In this document: piece after piece, positions 51,676 through 60,440 of the stretch
Position numbering within the stretch: position 1 is the first letter of the stretch
Layout of the letters: every line of letters starts with the position of its first letter
Assembly (NCBI RefSeq): GCF_005222815.1
Contig: NZ_STGB01000003.1
Location: 186,001-250,000 of the forward strand
From: Roseomonas sp. AR75
GTDB taxonomy: Bacteria; Pseudomonadota; Alphaproteobacteria; Acetobacterales; Acetobacteraceae
Direction: 5' to 3'
DNA: 64,000 nt
Translations under genes and position numbers: made by a program
The notes under the pieces: model-generated
Databases searched by the model: none
Told to the model about the DNA's origin: nothing
What the model saw: only the letters and a program-made list of their open reading frames with translations

Positions 51676-52551
51676 TCAGGTGCGCAGCGTGCGGATGATG
51701 CCGGAAAAATCCTTGCCGCCATTCCCCGCATCGACGAAGGCACGGTAGAGTTCCAGCGCCTTCGCGCCCATCGGCGTCTCCGCGCCGGTCTGCGCCGCGG
51801 CCTCCGCCGCCAGCCCGAGATCCTTCAGCATCAGCGCGGCGGAAAAGCCGGGCGCGTAGTCGCGGTTCGCCGGGCTCGCGGGCACCGGGCCGGGCACCGG
51901 GCAATAGGTTGTCACGCTCCAGGACTGGCCGGAGGATTTCGAGACCACGTCGAACAGCGCCTGGTGCGTCAGGCCAAGCTTCTCCGCCAGCACGAAGGCC
52001 TCGCAGGTCGCGATCATCGTCGCCGCCAGGATCATGTTGTTGCAGGCCTTGGCCGCCTGGCCCGCGCCGGCGCCGCCGCAATGGATCGCCGCACGGCCCA
52101 TCTGCTTCAGGATCGGCTCCGCCGCGGCGAAGGCCGCATCGGGGCCGCCGACCATGAAGGTGAGCGTCGCATTCTCCGCCCCCATCACGCCGCCGGAAAC
52201 CGGGGCGTCGAGGAATGCGCGTCCACATCCGGCCGCGACCTCCCGCGCCGTCGCGACATCGATCGTCGAGCAATCCACCAGCACCGCATCGGGCCGCGAT
52301 GCCGCCGCCATGCCGCCGACGCCGAGCCACGCGTCGCGGACATGCTGCCCGGCGGGCAGCATGGTGACGACGAGGTCGGCGTCGCGCGCCGCGTCGGCCG
52401 CGCTCCCGGCCGCCAAGGCGCCCACGGCGACGCAGCGCGCCACGAGGTCCGGCACGATGTCGAAGACGGCGACCTGATGCCCCGCCTTCACCAGGTTCCG
52501 GGCCATAGGCCCACCCATGTTGCCAAGCCCGGCGAAGCCGATGCGCGCCAT
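51676..52551 (-). CDS. mmsB: NAD(P)-dependent beta-hydroxyacid dehydrogenase, 3-hydroxyisobutyrate dehydrogenase-like
   Basis: 291 residues. The dinucleotide fold GFAGLGNMGGPMARNLVKAGH (4-24), the substrate motif FLDAPVSGGVMGAENATLTFMVGG, and GGAGAGQAAKACNNMILAATMIATCEAFVLAEKLG with the catalytic Lys near 167 match the HIBADH family. It ends KDFSGIIRTLR, close to MmsB. In valine breakdown MmsB oxidises 3-hydroxyisobutyrate, but no mmsA is near, so another 3-hydroxyacid is possible. Start at 52551; long N-terminal extensions in the same frame are spurious. Upstream is a 295-bp gap with no gene seen. Confidence 0.84.
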   Translation of the reverse strand: MARIGFAGLGNMGGPMARNLVKAGHQVAVFDIVPDLVARCVAVGALAAGSAADAARDADLVVTMLPAGQHVRDAWLGVGGMAAASRPDAVLVDCSTIDVATAREVAAGCGRAFLDAPVSGGVMGAENATLTFMVGGPDAAFAAAEPILKQMGRAAIHCGGAGAGQAAKACNNMILAATMIATCEAFVLAEKLGLTHQALFDVVSKSSGQSWSVTTYCPVPGPVPASPANRDYAPGFSAALMLKDLGLAAEAAAQTGAETPMGAKALELYRAFVDAGNGGKDFSGIIRTLRT

Positions 52552-52846
52552 GGCGTCAGCGCCGCCGCGCGAGGACAGGCCGCGGCCGCGTCCAGGCGGA
52601 TGGGCAGGGCAGTTGGGATGGACGGTCCGAACGCATCGCGGTCGCCTCTCGGATGGTGCGGCGATGCTGCGCGCCGCCGGGATCGCCTGTCCAGACCGGG
52701 CCGGTTTCTGCCCCGCCGATGACATGCTTGCGCCACGGCACCGCCAGCCCGGCATGCGGCGCTTGCAGGACGCGCGGAGGGCGCGGATCGGATTCGGAGG
52801 GCGCGCACGGATGGCGCGAGGCGCGATGGTCCTCTATGTCACGGGC

Positions 52847-53473
52847 ATGCGCGCTGCCCTGTTCCTGGCACTGCCGCTCGCCCTTGCCGGCTGCGGCCAA
52901 CGCTACTCGCCCGATGCCTACGCGACCCGAGCCGTCCAGCAGGTGAATCGCGTGGAACAGGGCGTCATCATCGGCCGGCGCGATGTCGCGGTACAGATGG
53001 ACGGCGCCACCGGCGCGGCCACCGGCGGCGCGGCAGGCGGCATCATCGGCTCCCAGGCGCCCGGCGGGAACATGGCCGGCGCGATCGGCGCCGTCGGCGG
53101 CGCGCTGGTCGGCGGACTGTTCGGCAGCGCGGCCGAGCGGGTGGTGGGGGACACCACCGCGCATGAATACATCGTCCGCAAGGCGAACAACGAGCTCGTC
53201 TCCGTCACCCAGCGCGACGAGACGCCGCTGGAGGTCGGGGCCCGCGTGCTGGTCATCGCCGGCAACCAGGCGCGGATCGTGCCGGACTACACCATGCCAG
53301 GCGATCCGCCCCCCACAACCGTCCCGGCCGAGCCGACACCGCCGGCCCAGACGGCAGCGCAGCCCTTTCCGCCGCTGCCGACTGCCGATGCTGCCCCGCC
53401 GCCGCCGGCCGCGCCACCGGATGTTGCCCCGCTCCCCGCGCCACCGGCGCTGCATCCGGTCGCGGCCCCCTAG
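52847..53473 (+). CDS. glycine-zipper outer-membrane-type lipoprotein
   Basis: 208 residues from ATG 52847; ATGs at 52811 and 52826 in frame would add residues before the signal. The signal LFLALPLALAGC places the lipid Cys at 16. A glycine-zipper block follows (GAATGGAAGGIIGSQ, GAIGAVGGALVGGLFGSAAE), then a small beta-rich part with AHEYIVRKANNELVSVTQRDETPLEVGARVLV, as in SlyB/Pcp-type lipoproteins, and a long proline/alanine tail after residue 150. Likely an envelope lipoprotein sensitive to stress; the exact role is unknown. Confidence 0.8.
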   Translation: MRAALFLALPLALAGCGQRYSPDAYATRAVQQVNRVEQGVIIGRRDVAVQMDGATGAATGGAAGGIIGSQAPGGNMAGAIGAVGGALVGGLFGSAAERVVGDTTAHEYIVRKANNELVSVTQRDETPLEVGARVLVIAGNQARIVPDYTMPGDPPPTTVPAEPTPPAQTAAQPFPPLPTADAAPPPPAAPPDVAPLPAPPALHPVAAP

Positions 53474-53508
53474 CGCCTGGCTGGCACGGGCGTTGCTGCG
53501 CCGGCGGC

Positions 53509-54258
53509 ATGCGCCGTCTGCTGGCTGTCCTGTTGATGCTCGCCCCTGTCCCCGCCACGGCGGAGCCCGGCCGCCTCTGCCGCGCCGCCATCCAGGCGGC
53601 CGAGCGCGCGGCCGGCATCCCGGCGCAGCTTCTGATGGCCATAGGCCGCGTCGAGTCCGGCCGGCGCGACCCGGACACCGGCGCCTTCCACCCCTGGCCA
53701 TGGACCATCAATGCCGAGGGGCGCGGGCAGTTCTTTCCCACCAAGGCGGCAGCGATCGCCGCCGTGCAGCAATTGCAGGCCCAGGGCGTGCGCTCGATCG
53801 ATGTGGGCTGCATGCAGATCAACCTGCGCCACCACCCCGACGCCTTCCCGAACCTCGACGCGGCCTTCGACCCCGCCACGAATGCCCGCTACGCCGCGCG
53901 CTTCCTGACGGAGTTGAATGCCAGCCGCAACGACTGGCAGCGCGCCGCCAGCGCGTATCATTCCCAGACGCCGGAATTCGCCGAGCCCTACCGCGCGCGC
54001 GTGATGGCGGCCTGGGCGCAGGAACAGGCCAGGCCGCACCCGCCGGTGGCGCTGCCGCCGCCTGCCGCGTTGGCAAGGGCCGGCGGCGGGGGCGCGATGC
54101 TGTCGAACGGGGCGGCACGCGTGGCGCTGCCCTCCGGCGCCGCTCCGGCCGGGCGGAGCCTGGATCTCTACCGCAGCCAGCCCGTGCCGATCGCCGGCCG
54201 CCCGCCCTTGGCCCGGGCGTTGCCGGCCACCCTGCCACCGCGGGTCGCGACACGCTGA
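53509..54258 (+). CDS. lytic transglycosylase domain protein (SLT)
   Basis: 249 residues with a signal peptide (cleavage after ATA, residue 18). The SLT-type core: PAQLLMAIGRVESGRRDPDTG with catalytic Glu near 49, the WTINAEGRGQFFPTK turn, RSIDVGCMQINLRHHPDAF and AARFLTELNASRNDWQRAASAYHSQTP. It cleaves peptidoglycan in the periplasm. The last 80 residues are low in complexity, rich in Ala and Pro. It follows the lipoprotein gene by 35 nt and may share its transcript. The type with GCMQINL occurs near secretion and pilus systems, but it is 21 kb from the Tad locus. Confidence 0.88.
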   Translation: MRRLLAVLLMLAPVPATAEPGRLCRAAIQAAERAAGIPAQLLMAIGRVESGRRDPDTGAFHPWPWTINAEGRGQFFPTKAAAIAAVQQLQAQGVRSIDVGCMQINLRHHPDAFPNLDAAFDPATNARYAARFLTELNASRNDWQRAASAYHSQTPEFAEPYRARVMAAWAQEQARPHPPVALPPPAALARAGGGGAMLSNGAARVALPSGAAPAGRSLDLYRSQPVPIAGRPPLARALPATLPPRVATR

Positions 54259-54316
54259 TCCTCCGCGGTTGCGGTTTCGCTCGACACCGGGCCGGCGCTG
54301 CGCCACCTAGCGCGGC

Positions 54317-54805
54317 ATGAACCTGACACCCATCCTCGCCCTCGGCGGCTTCATGCTCGCCTGCTTCGCGGCCGCGTCCACCGGCGCCTTCTTCCGGCCG
54401 GGTGCCTGGTACGACGCGCTCAGCAAGCCGAGCTGGAATCCGCCGAACTGGCTGTTCGCCCCGGCCTGGACGGTTCTGTACATCTCCGTCGCGATCGCCG
54501 GCTGGCTGGTTTGGCGGCAGGTCGGCTTCGGGCTGCCGATCTGGATCTGGGTCGTCTCCCTGCTGCTGAACGCCGCCTGGTCCTGGCTGTTCTTCGGCCT
54601 GCGCCGGATGGACCTGGCGTTCTACGAGCTGGTGGTGTTCTGGCTGTCCATCCTGGCGATGGTGCTGGCCTTCTTCCCGATCAGCGCCGCGGCGGGGTGG
54701 CTGCTGGTGCCCTATCTCGCCTGGGTCAGCTTCGCGGGCTTCCTGAACTGGACGCTGTGGCGGATGAACCCGGCGCTGAACGGCAACCCGCTGCCGGCGG
54801 AGTAG
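54317..54805 (+). CDS. tspO: TspO/MBR family protein
   Basis: 162 residues with five membrane helices. Signature blocks: ASTGAFFRPGAWYDALSKPSWNPPNWLFAPAWTVLYISVAIAGWLVW, WIWVVSLLLNAAWSWLFFGLRRMDLAFYELVVFWLSILAMVLAF and the ending LLVPYLAWVSFAGFLNWTLWRMNPA. TspO in alphaproteobacteria binds tetrapyrroles and affects photosynthesis gene control and stress response. Convergent, with no intervening bases, with the pyrD stop. Confidence 0.95.
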   Translation: MNLTPILALGGFMLACFAAASTGAFFRPGAWYDALSKPSWNPPNWLFAPAWTVLYISVAIAGWLVWRQVGFGLPIWIWVVSLLLNAAWSWLFFGLRRMDLAFYELVVFWLSILAMVLAFFPISAAAGWLLVPYLAWVSFAGFLNWTLWRMNPALNGNPLPAE

Positions 54806-55738
54806 CTATTCCGCCGCCTCGCGCAGCGGGCGCGGCAGTGCGGCGCCGGTGAGATCGGTAACGCGCGCGATGCCCTTGCGCGCGCAGAATTCCTCGAGAT
54901 CGTCCAGCACCGTCAGCATCGCCGTCGGGCTGACGAAGCTGGCGGTGCCGACCTGCACCGCGCTGGCGCCGGCCATCAGGAACTCCACGGCATCCTCGCC
55001 CGTGGCGATTCCGCCGACGCCGATGACGGGGATGCGCACCGCCTGCGCGCATTGCCACACCAGGCGCAGCGCAATGGGCTTGAAGGCCGGGCCCGAGAAA
55101 CCGCCCATGCCGCTGCCGAGCTTGGGCCGCGCCGTCTCGATATCGATGGCGAGGCCGAGGATGGTGTTGGCGACGACCACCGCATCCGCGCCCGCCTCCT
55201 CCACCGCGCGCGCCACCGCGGCGATGTCGCCGGTGTTCGGCGAGAGCTTGACCCAGAGCGGCAGCGCGCCCGCCGCGCGGCGCATCGCTTCCGTCGCCGC
55301 CGCGGCCGGCTCGGGATGCATGGCGAAGGCGCGGCCATCCTCCTCGAGATTCGGGCAGGAGATGTTGGCCTCGATGGCGGCGACGCCCGGCGTTGCGGCG
55401 AGGCGCGCGGCGCAGTCGGCGAAGCTCGCGACCGTCGGCGCGGAGAGGCTGACGACCAGCGGCGTGCGGAAGCGGCGCCACTCCGGCATGGCGTGGTCGA
55501 TGAAGTGATCCAGCCCCTTGCCGGGGATGCCGATGGAGTTCAGCACGCCCGCCTCGGTCTCGCAGAGGCGCGGCAGCGGATTGCCGGCGCGAAACTCCGG
55601 CGTGACGGATTTCGTGACCAGCGCGCCGAGCCGGTCGAGATCGAAGACCTGCGCAAGCTCCGGCCCGAAGGTGCCGGAGGCCGGCATCACCGGGTTCGCC
55701 AGGGTCAGCGAGCCGATCCGCGTGGTGAGCTCTACCAT
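54806..55738 (-). CDS. pyrD: dihydroorotate dehydrogenase, class 1B catalytic subunit
   Basis: 310 residues. FMN-barrel blocks: LTLANPVMPASGTFG, LVTKSVTPEFRAGNPLPRL, ANISCPNLEEDGRAFAMHPE with the active-site Cys, WVKLSPNTGDIAAVARAVEEAGADAVVVANT, and the phosphate-site IPVIGVGGIATGEDAVEFLMAGASAVQVGTA. Together with the adjacent PyrK it forms the heterotetrameric, NAD-linked class 1B enzyme, unlike the quinone-linked class 2 enzyme usual in proteobacteria. Start at 55738 (MVELTTRIG) overlaps the pyrK stop by 7 nt. Confidence 0.88.
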   Translation of the reverse strand: MVELTTRIGSLTLANPVMPASGTFGPELAQVFDLDRLGALVTKSVTPEFRAGNPLPRLCETEAGVLNSIGIPGKGLDHFIDHAMPEWRRFRTPLVVSLSAPTVASFADCAARLAATPGVAAIEANISCPNLEEDGRAFAMHPEPAAAATEAMRRAAGALPLWVKLSPNTGDIAAVARAVEEAGADAVVVANTILGLAIDIETARPKLGSGMGGFSGPAFKPIALRLVWQCAQAVRIPVIGVGGIATGEDAVEFLMAGASAVQVGTASFVSPTAMLTVLDDLEEFCARKGIARVTDLTGAALPRPLREAAE

Positions 55739-56550
55739 GCAAGTGCGGCCTGCAGGTCGAAGACCGGGCCTTCCGCGCAGACGCGGAGATTCACCACCTT
55801 GCCCTGCTCGTCGCGCACCTGGCGCACACAGCAGAAGCACATGCCGAGGCCGCAGCCCATCTGCTGTTCCAGCGCGACCTGGCCGGGAATGCCATGCTCC
55901 GCCGCGAGGCGCTGCAACAGGAGAAAAAGGCGGTTCGAGCCGCAGGTGAACACCGCATCGGGCCGCGAAGCGGCGAAGCGCGCGCGCAGCAGATTCTCGA
56001 CGCGCGCGACTTCGCTGCCGCCATCCGCGTCGAACACTGCGGTGATCGCGGCGCCCGATCCGCCCGCGAATTCCGCCGCCATCAGGTCGGGCTCCGCGCG
56101 CGCCGACAGCACGGCCTCCACCGCGATGCCCATCGCGGCGGCGGCCTCGGTGACCGGCGCCAGCGTCGCCAGCCCGACGCCGCGCGCGACGACCAGAATG
56201 CGCCGCCAGGCAGGATCGAGCCGGAAGCCATGGCCGAGCGGCCCGACAACCGACAGCGCATCGCCGGCGCGCAGCAGCGCCAGCGCCGCCGTGCCCTTGC
56301 CCTTTACATGGAACAGGAAGCCGAGCGGCCGGCCTTCGCCGCAGCGCCAGATGCTCATCGGGCGCCGCAGATAGGGGCCCGCGCCCCCGCCGTCGCGGCA
56401 GAGCAGATGGAAGAACTGCCCGGGACGGCTGCGCGCCGACAGCTCCGGCGCGTCGAGCAGGATGCGATGATAGCGCCGGCCGACCGGCGCGCTCTCGATC
56501 ACCGTCACGCTGCGCTCGGCCACCGCGAAGGCGGCCGCCCCGAGATCCAT
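55732..56550 (-). CDS. pyrK: dihydroorotate dehydrogenase electron-transfer subunit
   Basis: 272 residues. A ferredoxin-reductase fold: GPYLRRPMSIWRCGEGR (FAD), LSVVGPLGHGFRLDP, ILVVARGVGLATLAPVTEAA (NAD), FTCGSNRLFLLLQRLAAEHG, and the 2Fe-2S loop EQQMGCGLGMCFCCVRQ with a later Cys in RVCAEGPVF. The four cluster cysteines of PyrK are present. Passes electrons between PyrD's FMN and NAD. Ribosome site GGGAG. It is 89 bp from the divergent M20 hydrolase. Confidence 0.9.
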   Translation of the reverse strand: MDLGAAAFAVAERSVTVIESAPVGRRYHRILLDAPELSARSRPGQFFHLLCRDGGGAGPYLRRPMSIWRCGEGRPLGFLFHVKGKGTAALALLRAGDALSVVGPLGHGFRLDPAWRRILVVARGVGLATLAPVTEAAAAMGIAVEAVLSARAEPDLMAAEFAGGSGAAITAVFDADGGSEVARVENLLRARFAASRPDAVFTCGSNRLFLLLQRLAAEHGIPGQVALEQQMGCGLGMCFCCVRQVRDEQGKVVNLRVCAEGPVFDLQAALAW

Positions 56551-56639
56551 CCGGCCGGTCTCCCTGCCTGCCAGAACGATGTTCGGGCGCAGGGGCGCGA
56601 AGTCAAGCGCGCGGCTTGCCGGTGGCGGCGCGGCGGGCG

Positions 56640-57947
56640 ATGGTCCGGCGCATGGACCTCGCCGTCCCGGCCCCGCTCGCTGTCGCGCCCGATCTCGCCG
56701 CGCTCGCGCGCGACCTGTTCGACACCTTGCGCGCCGCGGATCACGACGGCGTGGGCATCACGCGCGAGACCTACGGCCCCGGCGAGACCCGCGCGATGCG
56801 GCGCATCGAGGCGATCGCGCGGGAGGCCGGGCTCGCCTGCGCCTGGGACGCGGCGGCCAATTTGCACATCACGCTGGAAGGCACCGATCCGGCGCTGCCC
56901 GCTGCCGCCTGCGGATCGCATCTGGACAGCGTACCACAGGGCGGGAATTTCGATGGCGCCGCCGGCGTGATTGCCGGGCTGCTGGCGCTGCTGCACGCCG
57001 CGCGCGGTCCGCGCCAGCCGCGCAGCGTGCATCTGTTCGTGCTGCGCGGCGAGGAAAGCGCCTGGTACGGCCGGCCCTATCTCGGCTCCTCCGCGCTGTT
57101 CGGACAGTTCGATCCGGCCTGGCTCAACCTGCCGAACCTGCACGATCCCTCGCTGACGCTCGGCGCGGCGATGCGGCGGGAAGGCGCGGATGTCGAGGCG
57201 ATCGCGGCGCGCCGCGTATTGTGCGACCCCGCGACGCTCTCGCATTTCGTGGAACTGCATATCGAGCAGGCGCCGGTGCTGATCGCGCGCCGCGTGCCGG
57301 TCGGCCTCGTCTCCGGCATCCGCGGCAACCAGCGCCATCCGAATGGCCGCGCGATCGGCGAGGCGGCGCATTCCGGCGCTGTGCCGCGCTGGCTGCGGCG
57401 CGATGCGGTGCTAGGCGCCGCGGATTTCGCCATGCGGCTCGACGCAAGCTGGCGCACGCTGCTGGAGCGCGGCGAGGATCTGGTCATGACCTTCGGCATC
57501 TTCACCACCGATCCGCGCGAGCATGCGATGACGCGCGTGCCGGGAGACCTGCGCTTCACGCTGGAATGGCGCAGCGAGAGCGAGGCGACGCTCGACGCCT
57601 TCGGCGCGCTGGCGCAGGCGGAAGCCGAGGAGATCGGGCGGGAGCGCGGCGTGCGCATCGTGCTCGGCGCCGGCGTGCGCACGCCGCCGGCGGCGATGGA
57701 CAAGCGCCTGCTGGCGCATGCGCGCGCGATCTGCACGGCGGCGGGAATGCCGCATGAGGTGCTGGCCAGCGGCGCCGGCCACGACGCCGCGATTTTTTCG
57801 AACGTTGGCGTGCCGGCGGCGATGGTGTTCGTCCGCAACGAGCATGGCAGCCACAATCCCAGGGAAGCGATGGAGTTCGACGACTTCCTGCACGGCGCGG
57901 CGCTGCTGCGCGAAGTGCTCCTCACCGGCGCGGATGCCTTGCGATGA
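56640..57947 (+). CDS. M20-family hydantoinase/carbamoylase-type amidase
   Basis: 435 residues from the ATG at 56640; ATG 56652 is an alternative. Metal motif ACGSHLDSVPQGGNFDGAAGV (His94, Asp105), RGEESAWYGRPYLGSSAL with the Glu pair, VELHIEQAPVL, GIRGNQRHP and the final GAGHDAAIFSNVGVPAAMVFVRNEHGSHNP. These are the marks of N-carbamoyl-L-amino acid hydrolases and allantoate amidohydrolases. The HIEQAP motif has Ala where Gly is usual. It overlaps the PyrE-like gene by 4 nt. Given PyrK-PyrD next door, N-carbamoyl-aspartate is an attractive substrate (inference). Confidence 0.88.
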   Translation: MVRRMDLAVPAPLAVAPDLAALARDLFDTLRAADHDGVGITRETYGPGETRAMRRIEAIAREAGLACAWDAAANLHITLEGTDPALPAAACGSHLDSVPQGGNFDGAAGVIAGLLALLHAARGPRQPRSVHLFVLRGEESAWYGRPYLGSSALFGQFDPAWLNLPNLHDPSLTLGAAMRREGADVEAIAARRVLCDPATLSHFVELHIEQAPVLIARRVPVGLVSGIRGNQRHPNGRAIGEAAHSGAVPRWLRRDAVLGAADFAMRLDASWRTLLERGEDLVMTFGIFTTDPREHAMTRVPGDLRFTLEWRSESEATLDAFGALAQAEAEEIGRERGVRIVLGAGVRTPPAAMDKRLLAHARAICTAAGMPHEVLASGAGHDAAIFSNVGVPAAMVFVRNEHGSHNPREAMEFDDFLHGAALLREVLLTGADALR

Positions 57948-58630
57948 ATGGCAGCATCGGGCGGCGCACCGCGCAGATCCTGCTCGACACCGGCTGCATC
58001 CTGCTGCGCCCGGACCGGCCCTTCATCTTCTCCTCGGGCTGGGCGAGCCCCGTCTATCTCGACATCCCCCGCGCACTGTCCTTCCCGCTGGCGCGCGCGG
58101 CGCTGCTGGACGGCGCGGAGGCGCGCATCCTGGAACGCGTGGGCTATGCCGGCTTCGACGCGGTCGCCGCCACCGAGCAGGGCGGCATCGCCCTCGCCGC
58201 CATGCTCGCCGAGCGCTTCCGGCTGCCCTTCGTCACGGTGCGCCGCCGCGCCCAGGGATTCGGCGCGGATGCGCATGTGGAAGGCGCGCTGCCCAAGGGC
58301 GCGCGCGCGCTGCTGGTCAGCGACGTCACCACGGATGGCCGCAGCAAGGCGCGCTATGCGCGTTCGCTTCGCCAGGCCGGCGCCTCCGTCGCGCATGTCT
58401 TCGTGCTGTTCAACTACGGCATCTTCGACCGGCTGGTGACGGAAGTGCAGGACATCGGCGCCGAGCTCTTCGCGCTGGCGACCTGGCAGGACGTGCTGCC
58501 CGTGGCGGAGGAGCGCGCGACGCTGCCCGCCGATGACCTGGCGGAGCTGCGCCGCTATCTCGCCGATCCCTTCGGCTGGTCCGCCGCCCGCGGCGGTCTC
58601 GCCGCCCCCGACCCCGCATGGAAGTCATGA
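57944..58630 (+). CDS. pyrE: orotate phosphoribosyltransferase-like protein (PyrE)
   Basis: 228 residues. FIFSSGWASPVYLDIP, AATEQGGIALAAMLAERF and VSDVTTDGRSKARYARSL mark the PyrE fold of the alphaproteobacterial long type. However the loop usually rich in Lys (KKPKGFG in relatives, as remembered) reads RRRAQGFG, and the PRPP motif has VSDVTTDG with Ser instead of the first acidic residue, so activity is uncertain. A functional PyrE would join orotate to PRPP. The overlap of both ends with neighbours places it inside this module. Confidence 0.78.
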   Translation: MNGSIGRRTAQILLDTGCILLRPDRPFIFSSGWASPVYLDIPRALSFPLARAALLDGAEARILERVGYAGFDAVAATEQGGIALAAMLAERFRLPFVTVRRRAQGFGADAHVEGALPKGARALLVSDVTTDGRSKARYARSLRQAGASVAHVFVLFNYGIFDRLVTEVQDIGAELFALATWQDVLPVAEERATLPADDLAELRRYLADPFGWSAARGGLAAPDPAWKS

Positions 58631-59679
58631 CCCGCGCCAACCTCGTCTACTTCGAGAACTTCACCAATCCCGTCGCCGAGCGGATGCTGGGCGGGGCCGA
58701 GCACATCGCGCTGCAACGCCTGCGCTTCGCCGATGACCGCGCCGCGCTGGATGCCGCGATAGCGGCCGCGCATGGCTACCACGCCCTGCCGCGCGTCGAG
58801 ATCGTCGAGCCCTGGTTCTGCGACGCCGCATTGCTGAAGCGCGCGCCGGCGCTGCTCGCCGCCTGTTCCACCGGCGCCGGCTTCGACGTGATCGACGTGG
58901 AGGCCTGCACCGAAGCGGGCGTGATCGTCTGCCACCAATCCGGCACGAACAAGGAAGCCGTCGCCGAGCACGCATTGGGCATGATGCTGGCACTGACAAA
59001 AAAATTCGCGCAGGCGGACAAGGCGTTGCGGCGCGGAGCGGCGCCGGATCGCTTCGCCCTGACCGGCCGCGACATCCGCGGCAAGACGCTTGGGATCGTC
59101 GGCATCGGCGAGATCGGCACGCGGCTGGCGGAGCTGTGCAACGGCCTGTTCGGCATGACCGTGCTGGCCTGCGATCCCTACCTCACCGCGGAGCAGGTCG
59201 CCGCGCGCGGCGCGCGGAAGGTGGCGCTGGAGGAGTTGCTGGAGCGTAGCGACTTCGTCTCGGTCCACACGCCGCGCAATGCCGAGACGATGAACATGTT
59301 CGGCGCCGCGCAATTCGCGCGCATGAAGCCGACCGCCTGGTTCATCCAGACCGCGCGCGGCGGCATCCATGACGAGGCGGCGCTGGCGGATGCGCTCGCG
59401 GCCGGGCGCATCGCGGGCGCGGGGCTCGACGTGTTCCTGAAGGAGCCGCCGCCGGCCGACCATCCGCTGCTGGCCTTCGAGAACGTCATCGTCTCCCCGC
59501 ACAATGCCGGCATCACGGAGGAGGCGCTGCACGACATGGCGGCCGGCGCGGCGGAGCAATGGATCGCGATCTTCCGCGGCCAGGTGCCGCCGCGGCTGGT
59601 GAACCCGGAAGCCTGGCCGCGCTATGCGGCGCGCTTCCGCGAGGCCTTCGGCTTCGCGCCGAACGAGTTCCCGCAATGA
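58618..59679 (+). CDS. D-isomer-specific 2-hydroxyacid dehydrogenase
   Basis: 353 residues. Catalytic-domain part with STGAGFDVIDVEACTEAGVIVCHQSGTNKEAVAEHALGMML, the NAD fold GKTLGIVGIGEIGTRLAELCNGLFGMTVLACDPYL, Arg in QTARGGIHDEAALADAL, GLDVFLKEPP (Glu) and SPHNAGITEEALHDMA (His). Residues are complete, so it is likely active. ATG at 58618 or 58627. It overlaps the PyrE-like gene by 13 nt and the next SDR by 4 nt. Probable role: interconversion of a 2-keto and 2-hydroxy acid in the same module; substrate unknown. Confidence 0.88.
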   Translation: MEVMTRANLVYFENFTNPVAERMLGGAEHIALQRLRFADDRAALDAAIAAAHGYHALPRVEIVEPWFCDAALLKRAPALLAACSTGAGFDVIDVEACTEAGVIVCHQSGTNKEAVAEHALGMMLALTKKFAQADKALRRGAAPDRFALTGRDIRGKTLGIVGIGEIGTRLAELCNGLFGMTVLACDPYLTAEQVAARGARKVALEELLERSDFVSVHTPRNAETMNMFGAAQFARMKPTAWFIQTARGGIHDEAALADALAAGRIAGAGLDVFLKEPPPADHPLLAFENVIVSPHNAGITEEALHDMAAGAAEQWIAIFRGQVPPRLVNPEAWPRYAARFREAFGFAPNEFPQ

Positions 59680-60413
59680 CGCGCGCGATCCTCGTCACCG
59701 GCGCCGCTTCCGGCATCGGCGCGGCCTGCTGCCGGCGGCTGGCGGGGCCGGGCACGGCGATCCTGGTGCATACGCGGAAGAACGCCGAGGGCGCGGAGCG
59801 CGTCGCGGCCGAGATCCGCGCGGCCAGCGGCGAGGCGGCGGTGATGCTCGGCGACATCGCCGATCCCGCCGTGCCGGAGGCGTTGGTCGCGAAGACGCTC
59901 GAAATATTCGGAAGGCTGGATGCGGTGGTGTTCGCCGCGGGCTTCGCGGATAAGACGCCCTTCGCCGAGGCGCCGGATGCGGTGTTCGCGAAATCGCTCG
60001 ATGCCGTGCTGTGGGGCTTCCTGCGCACGGCGCGCGCCGCGCTGCCGCATCTGCAGGAAGGCCGCATCGTCGCGATCTCCTCCTTCGTCGCGCATGTGTT
60101 CCGCACGGATGTCAGCACCTTCCCCGCCAGCGCCGCGGCCAAGGCGGGGATGGAGGCGCTGGTGCGCGCCATCGCGGTGGAGGCGGCGGCGCGCGGCACG
60201 ACGGTGAATGCGGTGGTGCCCGGCTACACACGCAAGGACCCGGGCGCGCATGCCGCGCTCAGCGCGGCGCAGTGGGAGGCGGTCACGGCGAAGATCCCGC
60301 TGCGCCGGCTGGGCACGCCGGACGACGTGGCGGCGATGGCGGCGTTCCTGTGCGGGAAGGATGCCGGCTACGTCACGGGCCAGGCGATCCATGTGAATGG
60401 AGGGCTGGTGTAG
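59676..60413 (+). CDS. SDR-fold protein lacking the catalytic tyrosine
   Basis: 245 residues. The cofactor site TGAASGIGAAC (8-18) is intact and Ser135/Ser136 are present in AISSFVAHVF. At the YxxxK position the sequence reads SAAAK (Ser152, Lys156), so the catalytic Tyr is missing; FAAGF replaces the NAG motif. The end GYVTGQAIHVNGGLV is normal for SDRs. The gene shows ordinary codon use and no frameshift, so the change looks real. It may be a reductase of unusual mechanism or a non-enzymatic binding protein. It overlaps the hydroxyacid dehydrogenase stop. Confidence 0.85.
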   Translation: MTRAILVTGAASGIGAACCRRLAGPGTAILVHTRKNAEGAERVAAEIRAASGEAAVMLGDIADPAVPEALVAKTLEIFGRLDAVVFAAGFADKTPFAEAPDAVFAKSLDAVLWGFLRTARAALPHLQEGRIVAISSFVAHVFRTDVSTFPASAAAKAGMEALVRAIAVEAAARGTTVNAVVPGYTRKDPGAHAALSAAQWEAVTAKIPLRRLGTPDDVAAMAAFLCGKDAGYVTGQAIHVNGGLV

Positions 60414-60440
60414 CGGCGTTCGAGGCGCGCGCGGCCCCCC

